Shown: positions 16,338 to 26,874, counted from the stretch's first letter. The stretch is DNA of 64,000 nucleotides from Serratia liquefaciens (GCA_012719855.1 JAAXZN010000017.1:62001-126000); one strand, 5' to 3'. The notes: a model not told the origin generated them from the letters alone. Numbers and translations: made by a program.

Positions 16338-17174
16338 TTACTCTTCTTTGGCGTTATTCAGCGCCAGCGAGACCGCCAGGGTTTGCGCCAGACACATAGA
16401 GGCGACCTGGGAGCGGAAACCGTCCACCTGCGCTTCGCGTACCACAAAACACACGTCGCTGAAGGCGGCCAGCGGGCTGACCTGGCTGTCGGTAATGGCG
16501 ATCTGTTGTGCGCCACGTTTGGCGCCCAACTCCACCAGTTCCAACGCTTCCTGCGCATACGGCGAATAGCTGATGGCGATCACGACGTCATTGGGCTTCA
16601 CCATGCTTAGCTGCTCGGTAAACATGCCGCCCAATCCGTCGATCAGGAAGGCTCGGCGTTCCAGGTGACGCAGGGCATAGGTGAGGTAAGAGGCGACGCT
16701 GAATGAACGACGCAGGCCGATCACGTAGATATTCTCGGCGTTGTTCAGCAGCTCAACCGCGCGATCCAACTGCTCGGGACTGGTTTGCATCGCCAGCTGT
16801 TGCAGGGCCTGAGCATTGACCATGGTGAAAACGTTAAGAATTTCCGCCGGCTTTTCCGGCGCAACGTTATCGTCGGTAGAGGTCTGGCGAAACAGGCGAG
16901 CGCGTTCGGTATAGTTGACCGTTTCTTCCATCAGGTGCTGACGAAAAACCTGTTTCATTTCGTTGAAACCGCTGAAGCCAAACGCGTTGGCGAAGCGGAT
17001 CAGGGTAGACGGTGGGACGCTGGCCTGTGCGGCGATGGAGGCGACGGTATCGAAAGCGATGCTGTTACTGTTATCCAAAATGTAACGCGCCACCTGCTTC
17101 AAACGCTTGCTCAGCGTTTCATAGCGGTGGCGGATCTCGTCCTGTAACAGCGAAAGTTGAGTTGGGTTGTTCAT
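16338..17174 (-). CDS. iolR: RpiR-family regulator of inositol genes
   Basis: A 278-residue RpiR-type regulator: N-terminal helix-turn-helix (about 1-80, with IAAQASVPPSTLIRFANAFGFSGF) and C-terminal SIS sugar-phosphate-binding domain (about 120-260, with NIYVIGLRRSFSVASYL and AISYSPYAQEALELV). In Salmonella and rhizobia an RpiR-type IolR represses iol genes until a phosphorylated pathway intermediate binds. Its position inside the cluster supports this job. ATG at 17174. A GAAG-TTTC sequence about 80-90 bp upstream resembles the other iol repeats, suggesting autoregulation. Confidence 0.88.
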   Translation of the reverse strand: MNNPTQLSLLQDEIRHRYETLSKRLKQVARYILDNSNSIAFDTVASIAAQASVPPSTLIRFANAFGFSGFNEMKQVFRQHLMEETVNYTERARLFRQTSTDDNVAPEKPAEILNVFTMVNAQALQQLAMQTSPEQLDRAVELLNNAENIYVIGLRRSFSVASYLTYALRHLERRAFLIDGLGGMFTEQLSMVKPNDVVIAISYSPYAQEALELVELGAKRGAQQIAITDSQVSPLAAFSDVCFVVREAQVDGFRSQVASMCLAQTLAVSLALNNAKEE

Positions 17175-17319
17175 CCATTCGGCTCGCAGTGTGGGCTAAG
17201 GCGTATTGGCCTGACGCCTGAATTATTGACAGCTCATTCTAACAGATGGAGCGGAAGTTTCATTTCACCAAAAAGCGATTTATTCGATTGCAAGTTGCGT
17301 TACTTCACAGAAAACAGGC

Positions 17320-17366
17320 AAAAAAATCCCCTTAAAGCGGCGAAAATCCGTTTAAGGGGAGGTTTT
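17320..17366 (-). terminator. Rho-independent terminator of iolC
   Basis: TCCCCTTAAA (17327-17336) pairs fully with TTTAAGGGGA (17351-17360), with three more GC pairs inside around a short loop. On the minus strand a run of seven T follows the stem. It lies just behind the iolC stop and separates iolC from iolR. Confidence 0.9.
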
Positions 17367-17371
17367 TTCGA

Positions 17372-19300
17372 TTAAGACGAGTGAGAGGTTGGGCGGTATT
17401 GGCGCCAGAAGCCAATCAGCGTCAGGTATTTTTGTTTCACCTGTTCGATTAACCCGGCGTCATCCAGCTCGCCCTGCAACCAGCGGCGTGAAGGCTGGCC
17501 GAAGATGGTGCGGCCGACGGCGAAACCTTTCACCCAGCGGGCGTCCGCCGCCGCGGCAAAACCGGCCTTCAGCGTTTCTTCCGGTGAGTCCAGCCCCAGT
17601 ATCAATACGCCGCGGCAGAATGGATCGTTCGCCTCTATCAAAGCCCCCACTCGCTGCCAATTTTCTGCGCTCAGCGGCGGCAGTTTCCACCAGTCCGGTT
17701 TGATGCCCAGCTTGTAAAAGTGCTGCAACATCTCCAGATAGTAGCTTTCGGCCTTGTCGGCATTGCTTTCCGGCAGGATCACCTCCAGCAACAGTTCGTG
17801 GCCGGACTTGCAGCAGCCGCGATACACGTCGCCAATCAGTTCATCCTGCTCGCGGCGCAGTTCGGCGGCGTCATGCGGGTGGTAAAACACCAGGCACTTC
17901 ACCACGTGCTCCTGCGGCCAGTCGATCAGCTGCGAGCCAATATTGCCGTGCTCCAGTCGTAGCGGGCGTGAGCTGGGCAGCTCGATCGGCCGGCCAATCC
18001 ACCAGCCCTGCCCGGTGATGCTGTTCAGCGCCGCCTGCCCATAGGTGGTATCGGCCAGAATGCCGCTGTTGCCCTGCAACCCGGCAACCTCGGCGGCTTG
18101 TTGCGCCGCGGTCAGCAGCAGGGTTTTCAGTTTGGGAATGCGTTCCTCGCTGACATTGGCTTCCCGTGCCATGTCCGCCAACTGTTTGCGGTGGTCGAAA
18201 GCGAACACGCACAGCTCCGGCCACTGCTGTTTGCGGGTAGTGACCCGGTGCAGATGGTTAAGCCGTGCATCGCGATCCGGGCGTTTTACTTCCTGCTCGC
18301 GCTGCAGGTAGTCATCCAGCTCCTGTTTGGTCGGCATCGCCGGCGCACAACCGTGACGCGAAACCACCAGTGCGCCGCAGGCATTGGCATAGCGACAGGC
18401 CTGATCCCAACCTTCATCGTTCAGGTAACCGCGCAGCAGGCCGGACATAAAGGCATCGCCGGCGCCCAGCACGTTCAGTACCTCAACCCTTACGCCGGAG
18501 TGCAGTTTGACCTGCTGCCAGCTTGCCGGGATCTCCGTTTCAAATACCGAGCAGCCCTGGGCGCCGCGTTTGCAAACCAGCGTAGCCTGGGTCGCCTTGC
18601 GCACGTTTTTCAACGCGGTCAGGGTATCGGTGCTGCCGCCGGCAATATGAAACTCTTCTTCGGTGCCGACGATCAGATCAAAGTGATGCAGCACCTCTTG
18701 CAGTTCGCGGGTCACTTTTTCTGATTCGACGAAACGGGTTTCACCGTCGCCCAGCGACGTCAGGCCCCACAGCACCGGCCGGTAGTCGATATCCAGCGCG
18801 GTGCGCAGACCGTGGCGGCGTGCGTATTCCAGCGCCTTCAAAACCGCCGCACGGGTATTCGGATGCGACAGGTGGGTACCGGTAATGGCCAATGCCCGTG
18901 ACGATGCAATGTAGGCCTCGTCGATATCGTCCGGCGTCAACGCCATATCGGCGCAGTTTTCGCGGTAGAAAATCAGCGGGAAGGTTTCCTGATCTTTTAT
19001 GCCGAGGATCACCAGGCCGGTCAGGCGCTGGGGGTCGGTAATCAGGCTTTGGGTGTCGGCACCGACGCGTTGCAGTTCTTCGCGCAGGAAACGGCCCATA
19101 TGTTCGTCGCCGACGCGGGCCAGCATGCCGGACTTCAGACCCTGAATGGCCGTGCCGTAAGCCACATTGCCGGAAGAGCCGCCGAGATATTTTGAGAATG
19201 TGCTGGCATCTTCCAGGCGCGCGCCGATTTGCTGTGCATAGAAATCGACGGCGATACGCCCGAGACAAATGACATCAAGCTGTTTTTCTTGTGTAGCCAT
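17372..19300 (-). CDS. iolC: 5-dehydro-2-deoxygluconokinase fused to DUF2090 aldolase-like domain
   Basis: A 642-residue two-domain protein. Residues 1 to about 325 are a PfkB-type sugar kinase (GGSSGNVAYG at 40-49, NVLGAGDAF at 276-284 with the catalytic Asp). This IolC part phosphorylates 2-deoxy-5-keto-gluconate. From about 340 on is a DUF2090 TIM barrel (LCVFAFDHRKQ, GILADTTYGQ, FYHPHDAAELRREQD), which probably splits the phosphorylated product as IolJ does in Bacillus. No separate iolJ is seen here, supporting that role. Such fusions are common in proteobacteria. It is transcribed alone, divergent from iolD. Confidence 0.92.
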   Translation of the reverse strand: MATQEKQLDVICLGRIAVDFYAQQIGARLEDASTFSKYLGGSSGNVAYGTAIQGLKSGMLARVGDEHMGRFLREELQRVGADTQSLITDPQRLTGLVILGIKDQETFPLIFYRENCADMALTPDDIDEAYIASSRALAITGTHLSHPNTRAAVLKALEYARRHGLRTALDIDYRPVLWGLTSLGDGETRFVESEKVTRELQEVLHHFDLIVGTEEEFHIAGGSTDTLTALKNVRKATQATLVCKRGAQGCSVFETEIPASWQQVKLHSGVRVEVLNVLGAGDAFMSGLLRGYLNDEGWDQACRYANACGALVVSRHGCAPAMPTKQELDDYLQREQEVKRPDRDARLNHLHRVTTRKQQWPELCVFAFDHRKQLADMAREANVSEERIPKLKTLLLTAAQQAAEVAGLQGNSGILADTTYGQAALNSITGQGWWIGRPIELPSSRPLRLEHGNIGSQLIDWPQEHVVKCLVFYHPHDAAELRREQDELIGDVYRGCCKSGHELLLEVILPESNADKAESYYLEMLQHFYKLGIKPDWWKLPPLSAENWQRVGALIEANDPFCRGVLILGLDSPEETLKAGFAAAADARWVKGFAVGRTIFGQPSRRWLQGELDDAGLIEQVKQKYLTLIGFWRQYRPTSHSS

Positions 19301-19834
19301 ACCCGTTTCCTTCTGTATTAAGCCAAACCCCGACTGCGAAGCATTTTTGGAGTATGAGGAATAAAAATTTCAATTTCAAGATTGAATGAAATTTACACCC
19401 CAAAAATGTGATGCATTTAAAACCCCGTTGTTACGGCGGTTAAGGGCATCGAAAACCCCGCCCGCGCTGAGAGGAAAACGCCGAAGGTCGGCCAGGGTCT
19501 CTCTGGTGTCACAGGCTGATGGTGCCAAGGGTTGCGGCGAGTTCAGGCGGTGTGGGGCGGTCGCCGCAACGGGAGAAAGGGTGGCTAAGTCAGTGAATTC
19601 TAAAGGCATGGATGAAACGGGGTTTTCATCATAATGCGATCTTTATCGCAAAATGAAATGTTTCTTCTGTAATGTGATTTTATGAAAAATATATTTGTTT
19701 ATAATCCCAACACGTTTCACGTTGTCGGCTTAAGCAGGGCAAAGCGCTTGCTGACGGCGAGTATCACACAGCTTCTCAGGTTCGGCATGCAGCTGGTGCC
19801 GGCGCGGGCGAGACTAATCTAAAAGGGTGAGTAA
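19301..19834. promoter_or_regulatory. iolC-iolD divergent regulatory region
   Basis: These 534 bp hold no convincing gene. Close to iolC is an inverted repeat with arms AAATTTCA (19365-19372) and TGAAATTT (19387-19394). On the iolD side, TTTCAT (19624-19629) and ATGAAA (19653-19658) flank a TGCGAT/ATCGCA hairpin, and GAAATGTTTC occurs at 19655-19664. These fit the GAAA/TTTC pattern in the iolT-iolA gap and are candidate IolR sites for both divergent promoters. Confidence 0.5.
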
Positions 19835-21775
19835 ATGGGCAAGATCCGGTTAACCATGGCACAGGCACTCGTCAGGTTCCTCGACAACCAGTACCTGTTG
19901 GTCGACGGCGTGGAAACCAAATTCGTCAAAGGCATCTTTGCGATTTTCGGCCACGGCAACGTTCTCGGTCTGGGGCAGGCGCTGGAACAGGACAGCGGCG
20001 AGCTGGTGGTGCATCAGGGGCGTAACGAGCAGGGTATGGCCCACGCAGCGACCGGCTTCGCCAAACAGAAGCTACGCCAGCAGATCTATGCCTGCACCTC
20101 CTCCGTCGGGCCCGGCGCCGCCAATATGATCACCGCCGCCGCGACCGCTACCGCCAACCGCATTCCTTTATTGTTGCTGCCGGGCGATGTTTACGCCTCA
20201 CGCCAGCCGGACCCGGTGCTGCAGCAGATTGAACAGTCTTACGATCTCAGCATCAGCACCAATGACGCCTTCCGTGCGGTGAGCAAGTACTGGGACCGCA
20301 TAGTGCGACCGGAGCAACTGATGAGCGCCTGCATCAACGCGATGCGCGTGCTGACCGATCCGGCGGAAACCGGCGCGGTGACGCTGTGCCTGCCGCAGGA
20401 CGTGCAGGGCGAAGCCTATGACTACCCGGACTATTTCTTCCAAAAGCGTGTGCATCGGCTCGATCGCCGCCCGGCGACCGCAGGCATGCTGGAGGATGCG
20501 TTGGCGCTGCTGACCGCTAAACGTCGCCCGCTGCTGGTGTGCGGTGGCGGGGTGAAATACTCGCAGGCCGGCCAGGCGCTGCGTGACTTCGCCGAGCGTT
20601 TCCACATCCCGTTTGCCGAAACTCAGGCGGGCAAAGGCACGGTGCCGAGCAGCCATGAATTCAACCTGGGGGGCATCGGTGAAACCGGCTGTCTGGCGGC
20701 GAATACGCTGGCACGTCAGGCCGATCTGGTGATTGGCGTAGGCACCCGTTATACCGACTTTACCACCTCGTCAAAATGGCTGTTCCAGGATCCGGACGTC
20801 GATTTCCTCAATATCAACGTCAGCGCTTTTGACGCCGGCAAGCTCGACGGTGTGCAGGTGTTGGCCGATGCCCGCGAAGCGCTGTCCGCACTGAGCGAAC
20901 GGCTGGCACAGGCGGATTACCGCGCCGGCTGGGGCAATGCCATTGTCTACGCGCGCAGCGCACAGCAGCAGGAAACCGCCCGGGTTTATGCGGTGGAATA
21001 CACCGGAGAAGGATTTGTTCCTGAAATTGACGATCACCTCGATCGCGATCGCGTGTTTGCCGAATTTATCGAAAAGACCGATTCCTTGTTAACCCAAAGC
21101 CGGGTGCTGGGGGTACTGAACCAGCATCTGCCGCAGGACAGCGTGATCGTCGCCGCCGCCGGCAGCCTGCCGGGTGATTTGCAACGGGTGTGGCACAACC
21201 ACGGGGAACAGGGTTATCACGTGGAATACGGCTACTCCTGCATGGGCTACGAGGTCAATGCCGCGCTGGGGGTCAAGCTGGCCGAGCCGAACCGCGAGGT
21301 GTATGCGATGGTCGGCGACGGCGCCTTTATGATGCTGCATTCCGAACTGGTCACCTCGATTCAGGAAGGCTGCAAAATCAACGTGGTGCTGCTCGACAAC
21401 ATGACCAACGGTTGCATCAACAACCTGCAGATGGAACACGGCATGGACAGCTACACCACCGAATTCCGCTTCCGCAATCCGCAGGGCGGCAAACTCGACG
21501 GTAATTTGGTGCCGGTCAACTTTGCCATGCTGGCTGCGGCCTACGGTTGCAAGACCTACAGCGTGACCACCGAGCAGCAGCTGATCGAAGCGCTGGCCGA
21601 TGCCCGTCGGCAAACCGTGTCGACCCTGCTGGATATCAAGGTGCTGCCAAAAACCATGGTGCACAAATATCTCAGCTGGTGGCGCGTGGGCGGTGCCCAG
21701 GTTGCCGACAGCGAAAAAATCGTCGCCGTGGCCCGTAAGCTGCAGGAAAACATCGATAAGGCGCGCGACTACTGA
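19835..21775 (+). CDS. iolD: 3D-trihydroxycyclohexane-1,2-dione acylhydrolase (ring opening)
   Basis: A 646-residue thiamine-diphosphate enzyme of the IolD family. The N-terminal part has the family segments [25 protein letters not shown] (activating Glu region) and [11 protein letters not shown]; the TPP/Mg motif [11 protein letters not shown] with a downstream Asn lies near residue 495. IolD opens the inositol-derived ring to give 5-deoxy-glucuronate. It is the first of four plus-strand genes (iolD-G-H-E). GGGTGAG precedes the ATG at 19835. Confidence 0.95.
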   Translation: MGKIRLTMAQALVRFLDNQYLLVDGVETKFVKGIFAIFGHGNVLGLGQALEQDSGELVVHQGRNEQGMAHAATGFAKQKLRQQIYACTSSVGPGAANMITAAATATANRIPLLLLPGDVYASRQPDPVLQQIEQSYDLSISTNDAFRAVSKYWDRIVRPEQLMSACINAMRVLTDPAETGAVTLCLPQDVQGEAYDYPDYFFQKRVHRLDRRPATAGMLEDALALLTAKRRPLLVCGGGVKYSQAGQALRDFAERFHIPFAETQAGKGTVPSSHEFNLGGIGETGCLAANTLARQADLVIGVGTRYTDFTTSSKWLFQDPDVDFLNINVSAFDAGKLDGVQVLADAREALSALSERLAQADYRAGWGNAIVYARSAQQQETARVYAVEYTGEGFVPEIDDHLDRDRVFAEFIEKTDSLLTQSRVLGVLNQHLPQDSVIVAAAGSLPGDLQRVWHNHGEQGYHVEYGYSCMGYEVNAALGVKLAEPNREVYAMVGDGAFMMLHSELVTSIQEGCKINVVLLDNMTNGCINNLQMEHGMDSYTTEFRFRNPQGGKLDGNLVPVNFAMLAAAYGCKTYSVTTEQQLIEALADARRQTVSTLLDIKVLPKTMVHKYLSWWRVGGAQVADSEKIVAVARKLQENIDKARDY

Positions 21776-21791
21776 TCACCACCAGGCTTGA

Positions 21792-22853
<1,062 letters not shown>

Positions 22854-22892
22854 TGGGTTGAGCGCCGCACTTACGTTTAAAGAGGAATAACC

Positions 22893-23777
22893 ATGAAGAT
22901 CGCTTTTGATGTGGATGTCATCAGGGACCTTGGCATCACCAAAATGGTTGAGCAGGTGGCGGACTGGGGCTATCAGTATATTGAGCAGTCGCCGCACCCG
23001 CAGATCAATCCGTTTTACAAGCACCCGAAAGCCGGGCGTGAAGTGATGGCGGAATACAAAAATGCGCTGAAGGCCACCGGCGTGGAGATTTCCTCATTTA
23101 TCGTGGTGTATCGCTGGTCCGGTCCGGGGGAAGATCGCCGTCAGGCGGCGGTCAAAAACTGGCGCCGGATGATTGAAATCGCAGTGGAAATGGGCGTCCA
23201 GGTGATCAACACCGAGCTGGCGGGTAACCCCAATGAGCCGGAGATCTGTGAAGAGCTGTGGTACCGCTCAATGGAGGAGCTGCTGCCGATTATCGAGCGC
23301 GAAGGTATCCGCATGGAGATCCAATCGCACCCGTGGGATTTCTGCGAGCTGAGCAACGAAACCGCCGATATCGTCAAGTCGTTACGCAGCGATCACGTGA
23401 AGTATCTCTACAGCGTGCCGCACACCTTCTACTACGACAAAGGTCAGGGCGACGTAGCCGGCATGCTGAAATATGCCGGTGACGATCTCTCGCACGTGTT
23501 GATAGCCGACACCATGAACCATACCAAGCACTGCCGCTATATCGTCAACCCGCCGGGCGTAGACGCCGCCGTCCACCAGCATATGGGTATCGGCGAAGGG
23601 GAAGTGGATTTCGATGCCCTGTTCCAGACGCTGCGCGATATGGAGTTTGCCAATCGTAATTTTAAGGTGGGTGGCGAATCCATTATCTGCACCTCGCTGT
23701 TTGGCTATCCGGAACGAATGAAAACTCAGGCGGTAGCGACCCGAGAGCGCATCGAAAAAGAGCTGTTGGGCAAATAA
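22893..23777 (+). CDS. iolH: IolH-like TIM-barrel protein
   Basis: A 294-residue xylose-isomerase-like barrel resembling Bacillus IolH: GYQYIEQSPHPQINPFYKHPK, YRWSGPGEDRRQAAVKNW and HQHMGIGEGEVDFD are recognisable. The family belongs to the sugar-phosphate isomerase/epimerase fold, but the reaction of IolH is not firmly established. It lies between iolG and iolE, 39 bp after iolG, with AGAGGAATAACC before the ATG. It is one of three such barrels in this cluster, with IolI and IolE, and is distinct from both. Confidence 0.82.
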   Translation: MKIAFDVDVIRDLGITKMVEQVADWGYQYIEQSPHPQINPFYKHPKAGREVMAEYKNALKATGVEISSFIVVYRWSGPGEDRRQAAVKNWRRMIEIAVEMGVQVINTELAGNPNEPEICEELWYRSMEELLPIIEREGIRMEIQSHPWDFCELSNETADIVKSLRSDHVKYLYSVPHTFYYDKGQGDVAGMLKYAGDDLSHVLIADTMNHTKHCRYIVNPPGVDAAVHQHMGIGEGEVDFDALFQTLRDMEFANRNFKVGGESIICTSLFGYPERMKTQAVATRERIEKELLGK

Positions 23778-23837
23778 ATTTCTCGGCTGCGTGGGTGTGA
23801 AATCACCGGCGTGCTGCTCCTATGATTGAGGCTGAAA

Positions 23838-24734
23838 ATGAACAAAGACAACGTAAAACTGGCCATCGCCCCGATTGGCTGGACCAACGACGACATGCCT
23901 GACCTGGGCAAAGAGAACACTTTCCAGCAGTGCGTCAGTGAAATGGCGCTGGCCGGGTTTACCGGCAGCGAAGTGGGCAGCAAGTACCCGCGCGATCCGG
24001 CGGTGCTCAAGCCGATGCTGGATATCCGCGGCATTCAAATCTGCAACGCCTGGTTCAGCACCTTCTTCGCCGATGGTCAGAAAGAAAAAACCATCGATGA
24101 ATTTATTAACCACATGAATTTCCTGAATGCGATGGGCGCCAAGGTGATTGGCTGCTCCGAGCAGAGCAAAAGCATTCAGGGCACCACCAAAGGGGTGTTC
24201 GAAGAGAAGCCCTATTTCAGCGATGAAGAGTGGCAGCGGGTGGCCGACGGTTACAACGAACTGGCGAAAATTGCCGCCGGGAAAGGGATGCAGGTCTGTC
24301 TGCATCACCATATGGGCACCGGCATCCAGACTACCGCCGAAATCGACCGCTACATGAGCATGGTAAACGACGATGTCTATCTGCTGTTTGATACCGGCCA
24401 CGCTTACTATTCTGAAGGTAGCCAGCAGGCGATGATGGCGATACTGGAAAAATACCTGCCGCGTATCAACCATGTGCATCTGAAAGACGTGCGTGACGAC
24501 GTGGTGGCCGAGGTGAAAGCCAACAAGCTCAGCTTCCTCGACGGCGTGAAGAAAGGCACCTTCACCGTGCCGGGTGATGGGGCGATCGATTTCCGTCCGG
24601 TGTTTAAACTGCTGGATGAGCGCGGTTACAAAGGCTGGATGGTGGTGGAGGCTGAGCAGGATCCGGCGCTGGCCAACCCGTTTGAATATGCGGTGAAGGC
24701 GCGCCGTTATATTAAAGAGACCGCCGGCCTTTAA
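23838..24734 (+). CDS. iolE: 2-keto-myo-inositol (inosose) dehydratase
   Basis: A 298-residue TIM-barrel dehydratase matching the IolE family ([67 protein letters not shown]). IolE removes water from 2-keto-myo-inositol to form the trihydroxycyclohexanedione used by IolD. The ATG at 23838 is preceded by TTGAGGCTGAAA; the longer frame begins with a TTG and is not needed. It is the last gene of the iolDGHE unit and is followed by a strong terminator. Confidence 0.94.
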   Translation: MNKDNVKLAIAPIGWTNDDMPDLGKENTFQQCVSEMALAGFTGSEVGSKYPRDPAVLKPMLDIRGIQICNAWFSTFFADGQKEKTIDEFINHMNFLNAMGAKVIGCSEQSKSIQGTTKGVFEEKPYFSDEEWQRVADGYNELAKIAAGKGMQVCLHHHMGTGIQTTAEIDRYMSMVNDDVYLLFDTGHAYYSEGSQQAMMAILEKYLPRINHVHLKDVRDDVVAEVKANKLSFLDGVKKGTFTVPGDGAIDFRPVFKLLDERGYKGWMVVEAEQDPALANPFEYAVKARRYIKETAGL

Positions 24735-24750
24735 TTCGCAGGCGATCGGC

Positions 24751-24785
24751 AAGGGGCGCTTGAGTGATCAATGCGCCCCTTTTTA
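24751..24785 (+). terminator. Terminator after iolE
   Basis: AAGGGGCGC (24751-24759) pairs with GCGCCCCTT (24773-24781); inside, TTGA/TCAA closes a GTGA loop. TTTTTA follows on the plus strand, and the A-rich left side allows some termination of the opposite gene. Confidence 0.88.
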
Positions 24786-24794
24786 TTGGCTGTA

Positions 24795-25973
24795 TCAGGC
24801 GAGGGTTTTCCAGGTGGTGACCTGCCCGCCGGGCCATGGGGTCGCGGCATAGACGCCACGGGCGATGGCCCGTGCCAGGGTGTCCGCCGCCAGTGCGCCT
24901 ATCTGCAACACCGCCAGCTCTCGGCTGCCCACCACCTCACGCTGCCCGGTGGATAAGGTAAACACTACATCGCCGTCGAACGGGCTGTGTAGCGGGCGGA
25001 TAGCGCGTGCCATGCCGTCCTGCGCCATCATCGCCACGCGTTTCAGCTCCACCCGGGTCAACGCCAGATCGGTGGCAATGCAGGCCAGGGTGGTGTTCTT
25101 CCTGCCGCCCGTCGGCTCTTCTGGCATCCAGTCTTCGCCCTGGCCGTGCAACTGCGCCAGCGCTGCGGCACCGCCGTTGCCAAACTCGCCGTCGATTTCA
25201 TACGGCGTCGCCCAGAAGGCACGGGTCCCGGGGGCGACGACCGATCCCAGGCTATTGACCGCCACCAGTGCGCCGACGGTAGCGCCATTGGTCGCCACGA
25301 TCGACGCCGAACCCAGCCCGCCTTTCAGCTTGCCCATGCCGGTCATGGCACCATAGCCGGCGCCAACGGTGCCGAGCGGGAAATCGTGACCGGCTTTAGC
25401 GGCGGCTTCTATCCCCAATTGGCGATAAGGTGGGTCGAGCTGCCAGTTTTTATCCCCTGCGTTGCTTAAATCGTACAGGCAGGCGGTAGGCACTATTGGA
25501 GAGACAGGTACGCCCGGGGCCGGGCGCAGGGCATAACCCCGGCCCTGTTGCCCCAGCCAGGCCGCCACGCCATCGGCCGCCGCCAGGCCATACACCGACC
25601 CGCCGCTCAGCACCAGGGCATCGAGGGTTTGCACCAGATTATCTTCCCCCAGCGCATCGGTTTCGCGGGTTGCCGGGCCACCGCCGCGCACATCGACTGC
25701 GGCGATCGCCGGGCGATCCGGCAGGATCACCGTTGTGCCGGTACGCACCCGGCTGTTGTGGGCGACCCCGACTTTCAGGCCGGGCACGTCGGTAATCAGG
25801 TTACGGGCGCCGGTTCGTACGGCAGGAGAGGTTGGCATTGCGGCCCCCAGGAAGGTGGTGGGAGAGAGGATGCCGATAGCACCCGTTACGCAGGCCAGCG
25901 TTTGCACGAAGGTGCGACGGCTGACGGTGAAGGGGCGGTTTGCCGCCCCTGATCCTTTTTTTATCTCACTCAT
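24795..25973 (-). CDS. Tat-exported P1-family (DmpA-like) aminopeptidase
   Basis: A 392-residue protein of the S58/DmpA peptidase family, self-processing N-terminal hydrolases that include L-aminopeptidase/D-esterases. The N-terminus has a twin-arginine signal (SRRTFVQT at 18-25, then a hydrophobic stretch to AMA), so folded export to the periplasm is expected. Family segments include TDVPGLKVGV, RGGGPATRETD, LSGGSVYGLAAADGV and PLGTVGAGYGAMTG. The self-cleavage serine or threonine is probably near GGLGSASIVATNGATVGALV, but I cannot fix the residue. Its start overlaps the stop of aaaT (ATGA), indicating coupled translation. Substrate unknown. Confidence 0.82.
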   Translation of the reverse strand: MSEIKKGSGAANRPFTVSRRTFVQTLACVTGAIGILSPTTFLGAAMPTSPAVRTGARNLITDVPGLKVGVAHNSRVRTGTTVILPDRPAIAAVDVRGGGPATRETDALGEDNLVQTLDALVLSGGSVYGLAAADGVAAWLGQQGRGYALRPAPGVPVSPIVPTACLYDLSNAGDKNWQLDPPYRQLGIEAAAKAGHDFPLGTVGAGYGAMTGMGKLKGGLGSASIVATNGATVGALVAVNSLGSVVAPGTRAFWATPYEIDGEFGNGGAAALAQLHGQGEDWMPEEPTGGRKNTTLACIATDLALTRVELKRVAMMAQDGMARAIRPLHSPFDGDVVFTLSTGQREVVGSRELAVLQIGALAADTLARAIARGVYAATPWPGGQVTTWKTLA

Positions 25974-26488
25974 GAGGCTGATTTTTTCTGCTGTTCACTG
26001 CGAAAACGTGCCATATGGTAAGAATCTACCAGCACACCGTCGCGCATGGCATAAGCGCGGCTGGTGCCTTCGATTTCAAAACCGAATTTGCGGTATAGCG
26101 CGATGGCCGCCTGATTATCGGTAAATACCGTCAGTTCGATGCGCTCGATATCCGCCCAGTTGTCGCAAAGGTCGATCATCGCCTTCATCAGGCTGCTGCC
26201 GACGCCTTTACCGTGGTGGCGATCATCGACGCCAATGCCGAAGCTCGCCACATGGCGGCGGCGCACGCGTTGATTCAGCATCACGCTCAACTGGCCGACA
26301 ATCTGTCCGTCGATGCAGGCCACCAGGCTATGGGTGCCCGGTTCGAGGTTGGCGAGGCGTTTGTGCCATAGCTCGACGGAGGGTAGCGGGAGATGTAGCG
26401 TGTCACGGTAAGCCTTCGGCTGAGAATAGAGTTGATGCAGGGCCTGTGCATCTGCCGTTTCCACGTGACGAACTACGATTTCACTCAT
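25970..26488 (-). CDS. aaaT: L-amino acid N-acetyltransferase (GNAT)
   Basis: A 172-residue GNAT acetyltransferase closely matching E. coli YhhY/AaaT (162 residues): MSEIVVRHVET start, LVACIDGQIVG, RRRHVASFGIGVDDRHHGKGVGSSLM (acetyl-CoA loop), IELTVFTDNQAAIALYRKFGFEIEGT. AaaT acetylates free amino acids such as phenylalanine and methionine. The ATG at 26488 aligns with E. coli and has GGAG upstream; a longer frame to 26554 is unlikely. It overlaps the peptidase gene downstream by 4 bp. As in E. coli it lies next to ryhB. Confidence 0.92.
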   Translation of the reverse strand: MSEIVVRHVETADAQALHQLYSQPKAYRDTLHLPLPSVELWHKRLANLEPGTHSLVACIDGQIVGQLSVMLNQRVRRRHVASFGIGVDDRHHGKGVGSSLMKAMIDLCDNWADIERIELTVFTDNQAAIALYRKFGFEIEGTSRAYAMRDGVLVDSYHMARFRSEQQKKSAS

Positions 26489-26597
26489 TACGCTGCTCCT
26501 TTGGCTTACCGGTTGAATAACCTCTGAATTTATCGGTTTATTGTGTCGAGTCAATATTATTCCGGATTGGTTAAAAAAACGCTTTACAGGTGCGAAT

Positions 26598-26616
26598 GAT
26601 AATGATTATTATTGCG
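26598..26616. promoter_or_regulatory. Fur box-like site at the ryhB promoter
   Basis: The sequence GATAATGATTATTATTGCG matches 14 of 19 positions of the consensus Fur box (first nine identical). TATTAT at 26607-26612 could be the -10 element, so Fur binding would block the promoter. This is how ryhB is repressed by iron in E. coli. Confidence 0.75.
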
Positions 26617-26618
26617 AT

Positions 26619-26726
26619 GCGTTCCGGGGAGAGTATCAACCTTTGATACCCTCGCTGCGAAGGCACGACATTGCTCACATTGCTTCCAAGTATTACTTAG
26701 CCAGCTCGGGTGCTGGCTTTTTTTTT
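26619..26726 (+). ncRNA. ryhB: RyhB iron-responsive small RNA
   Basis: Positions 26663-26718 match E. coli RyhB almost base for base: GCACGACATTGCTCACATTG, then CTTCCAAGTATTACTTAGCC and the AGCCAGC/GCTGGCT terminator stem (26699-26705 and 26712-26718) with a T run. Small differences are an extra A after CTTCC and a slightly larger loop. The 5' part (from about 26619) differs and has a GTATCA/TGATAC hairpin at 26633-26649. The 5' end is estimated from the -10 element. RyhB, with Hfq, represses mRNAs of iron-using proteins during iron starvation. The location beside aaaT and yhhW is the same as in E. coli. The remainder of the 386-bp gap holds the aaaT and yhhW promoters. Confidence 0.93.
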
Positions 26727-26874
26727 GCCTGTTTTCAGCTCACCCGCCTTCAACAAATTCCCTGCCAATGGCTTCGCTACTCCATCTAATTTTTTGAACA
26801 GAGAGATGAGTTTTTTACGCTTTCATATTCTGCTGCCAGGACTAGACTGTAAAAAACATTGAGGAGAGTTGAAT

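Noticed and set aside
19386-19634. 82-codon plus-strand reading frame between iolC and iolD
   Set aside because: It starts inside a candidate operator and has unusual Arg/Ala-rich composition without family match.
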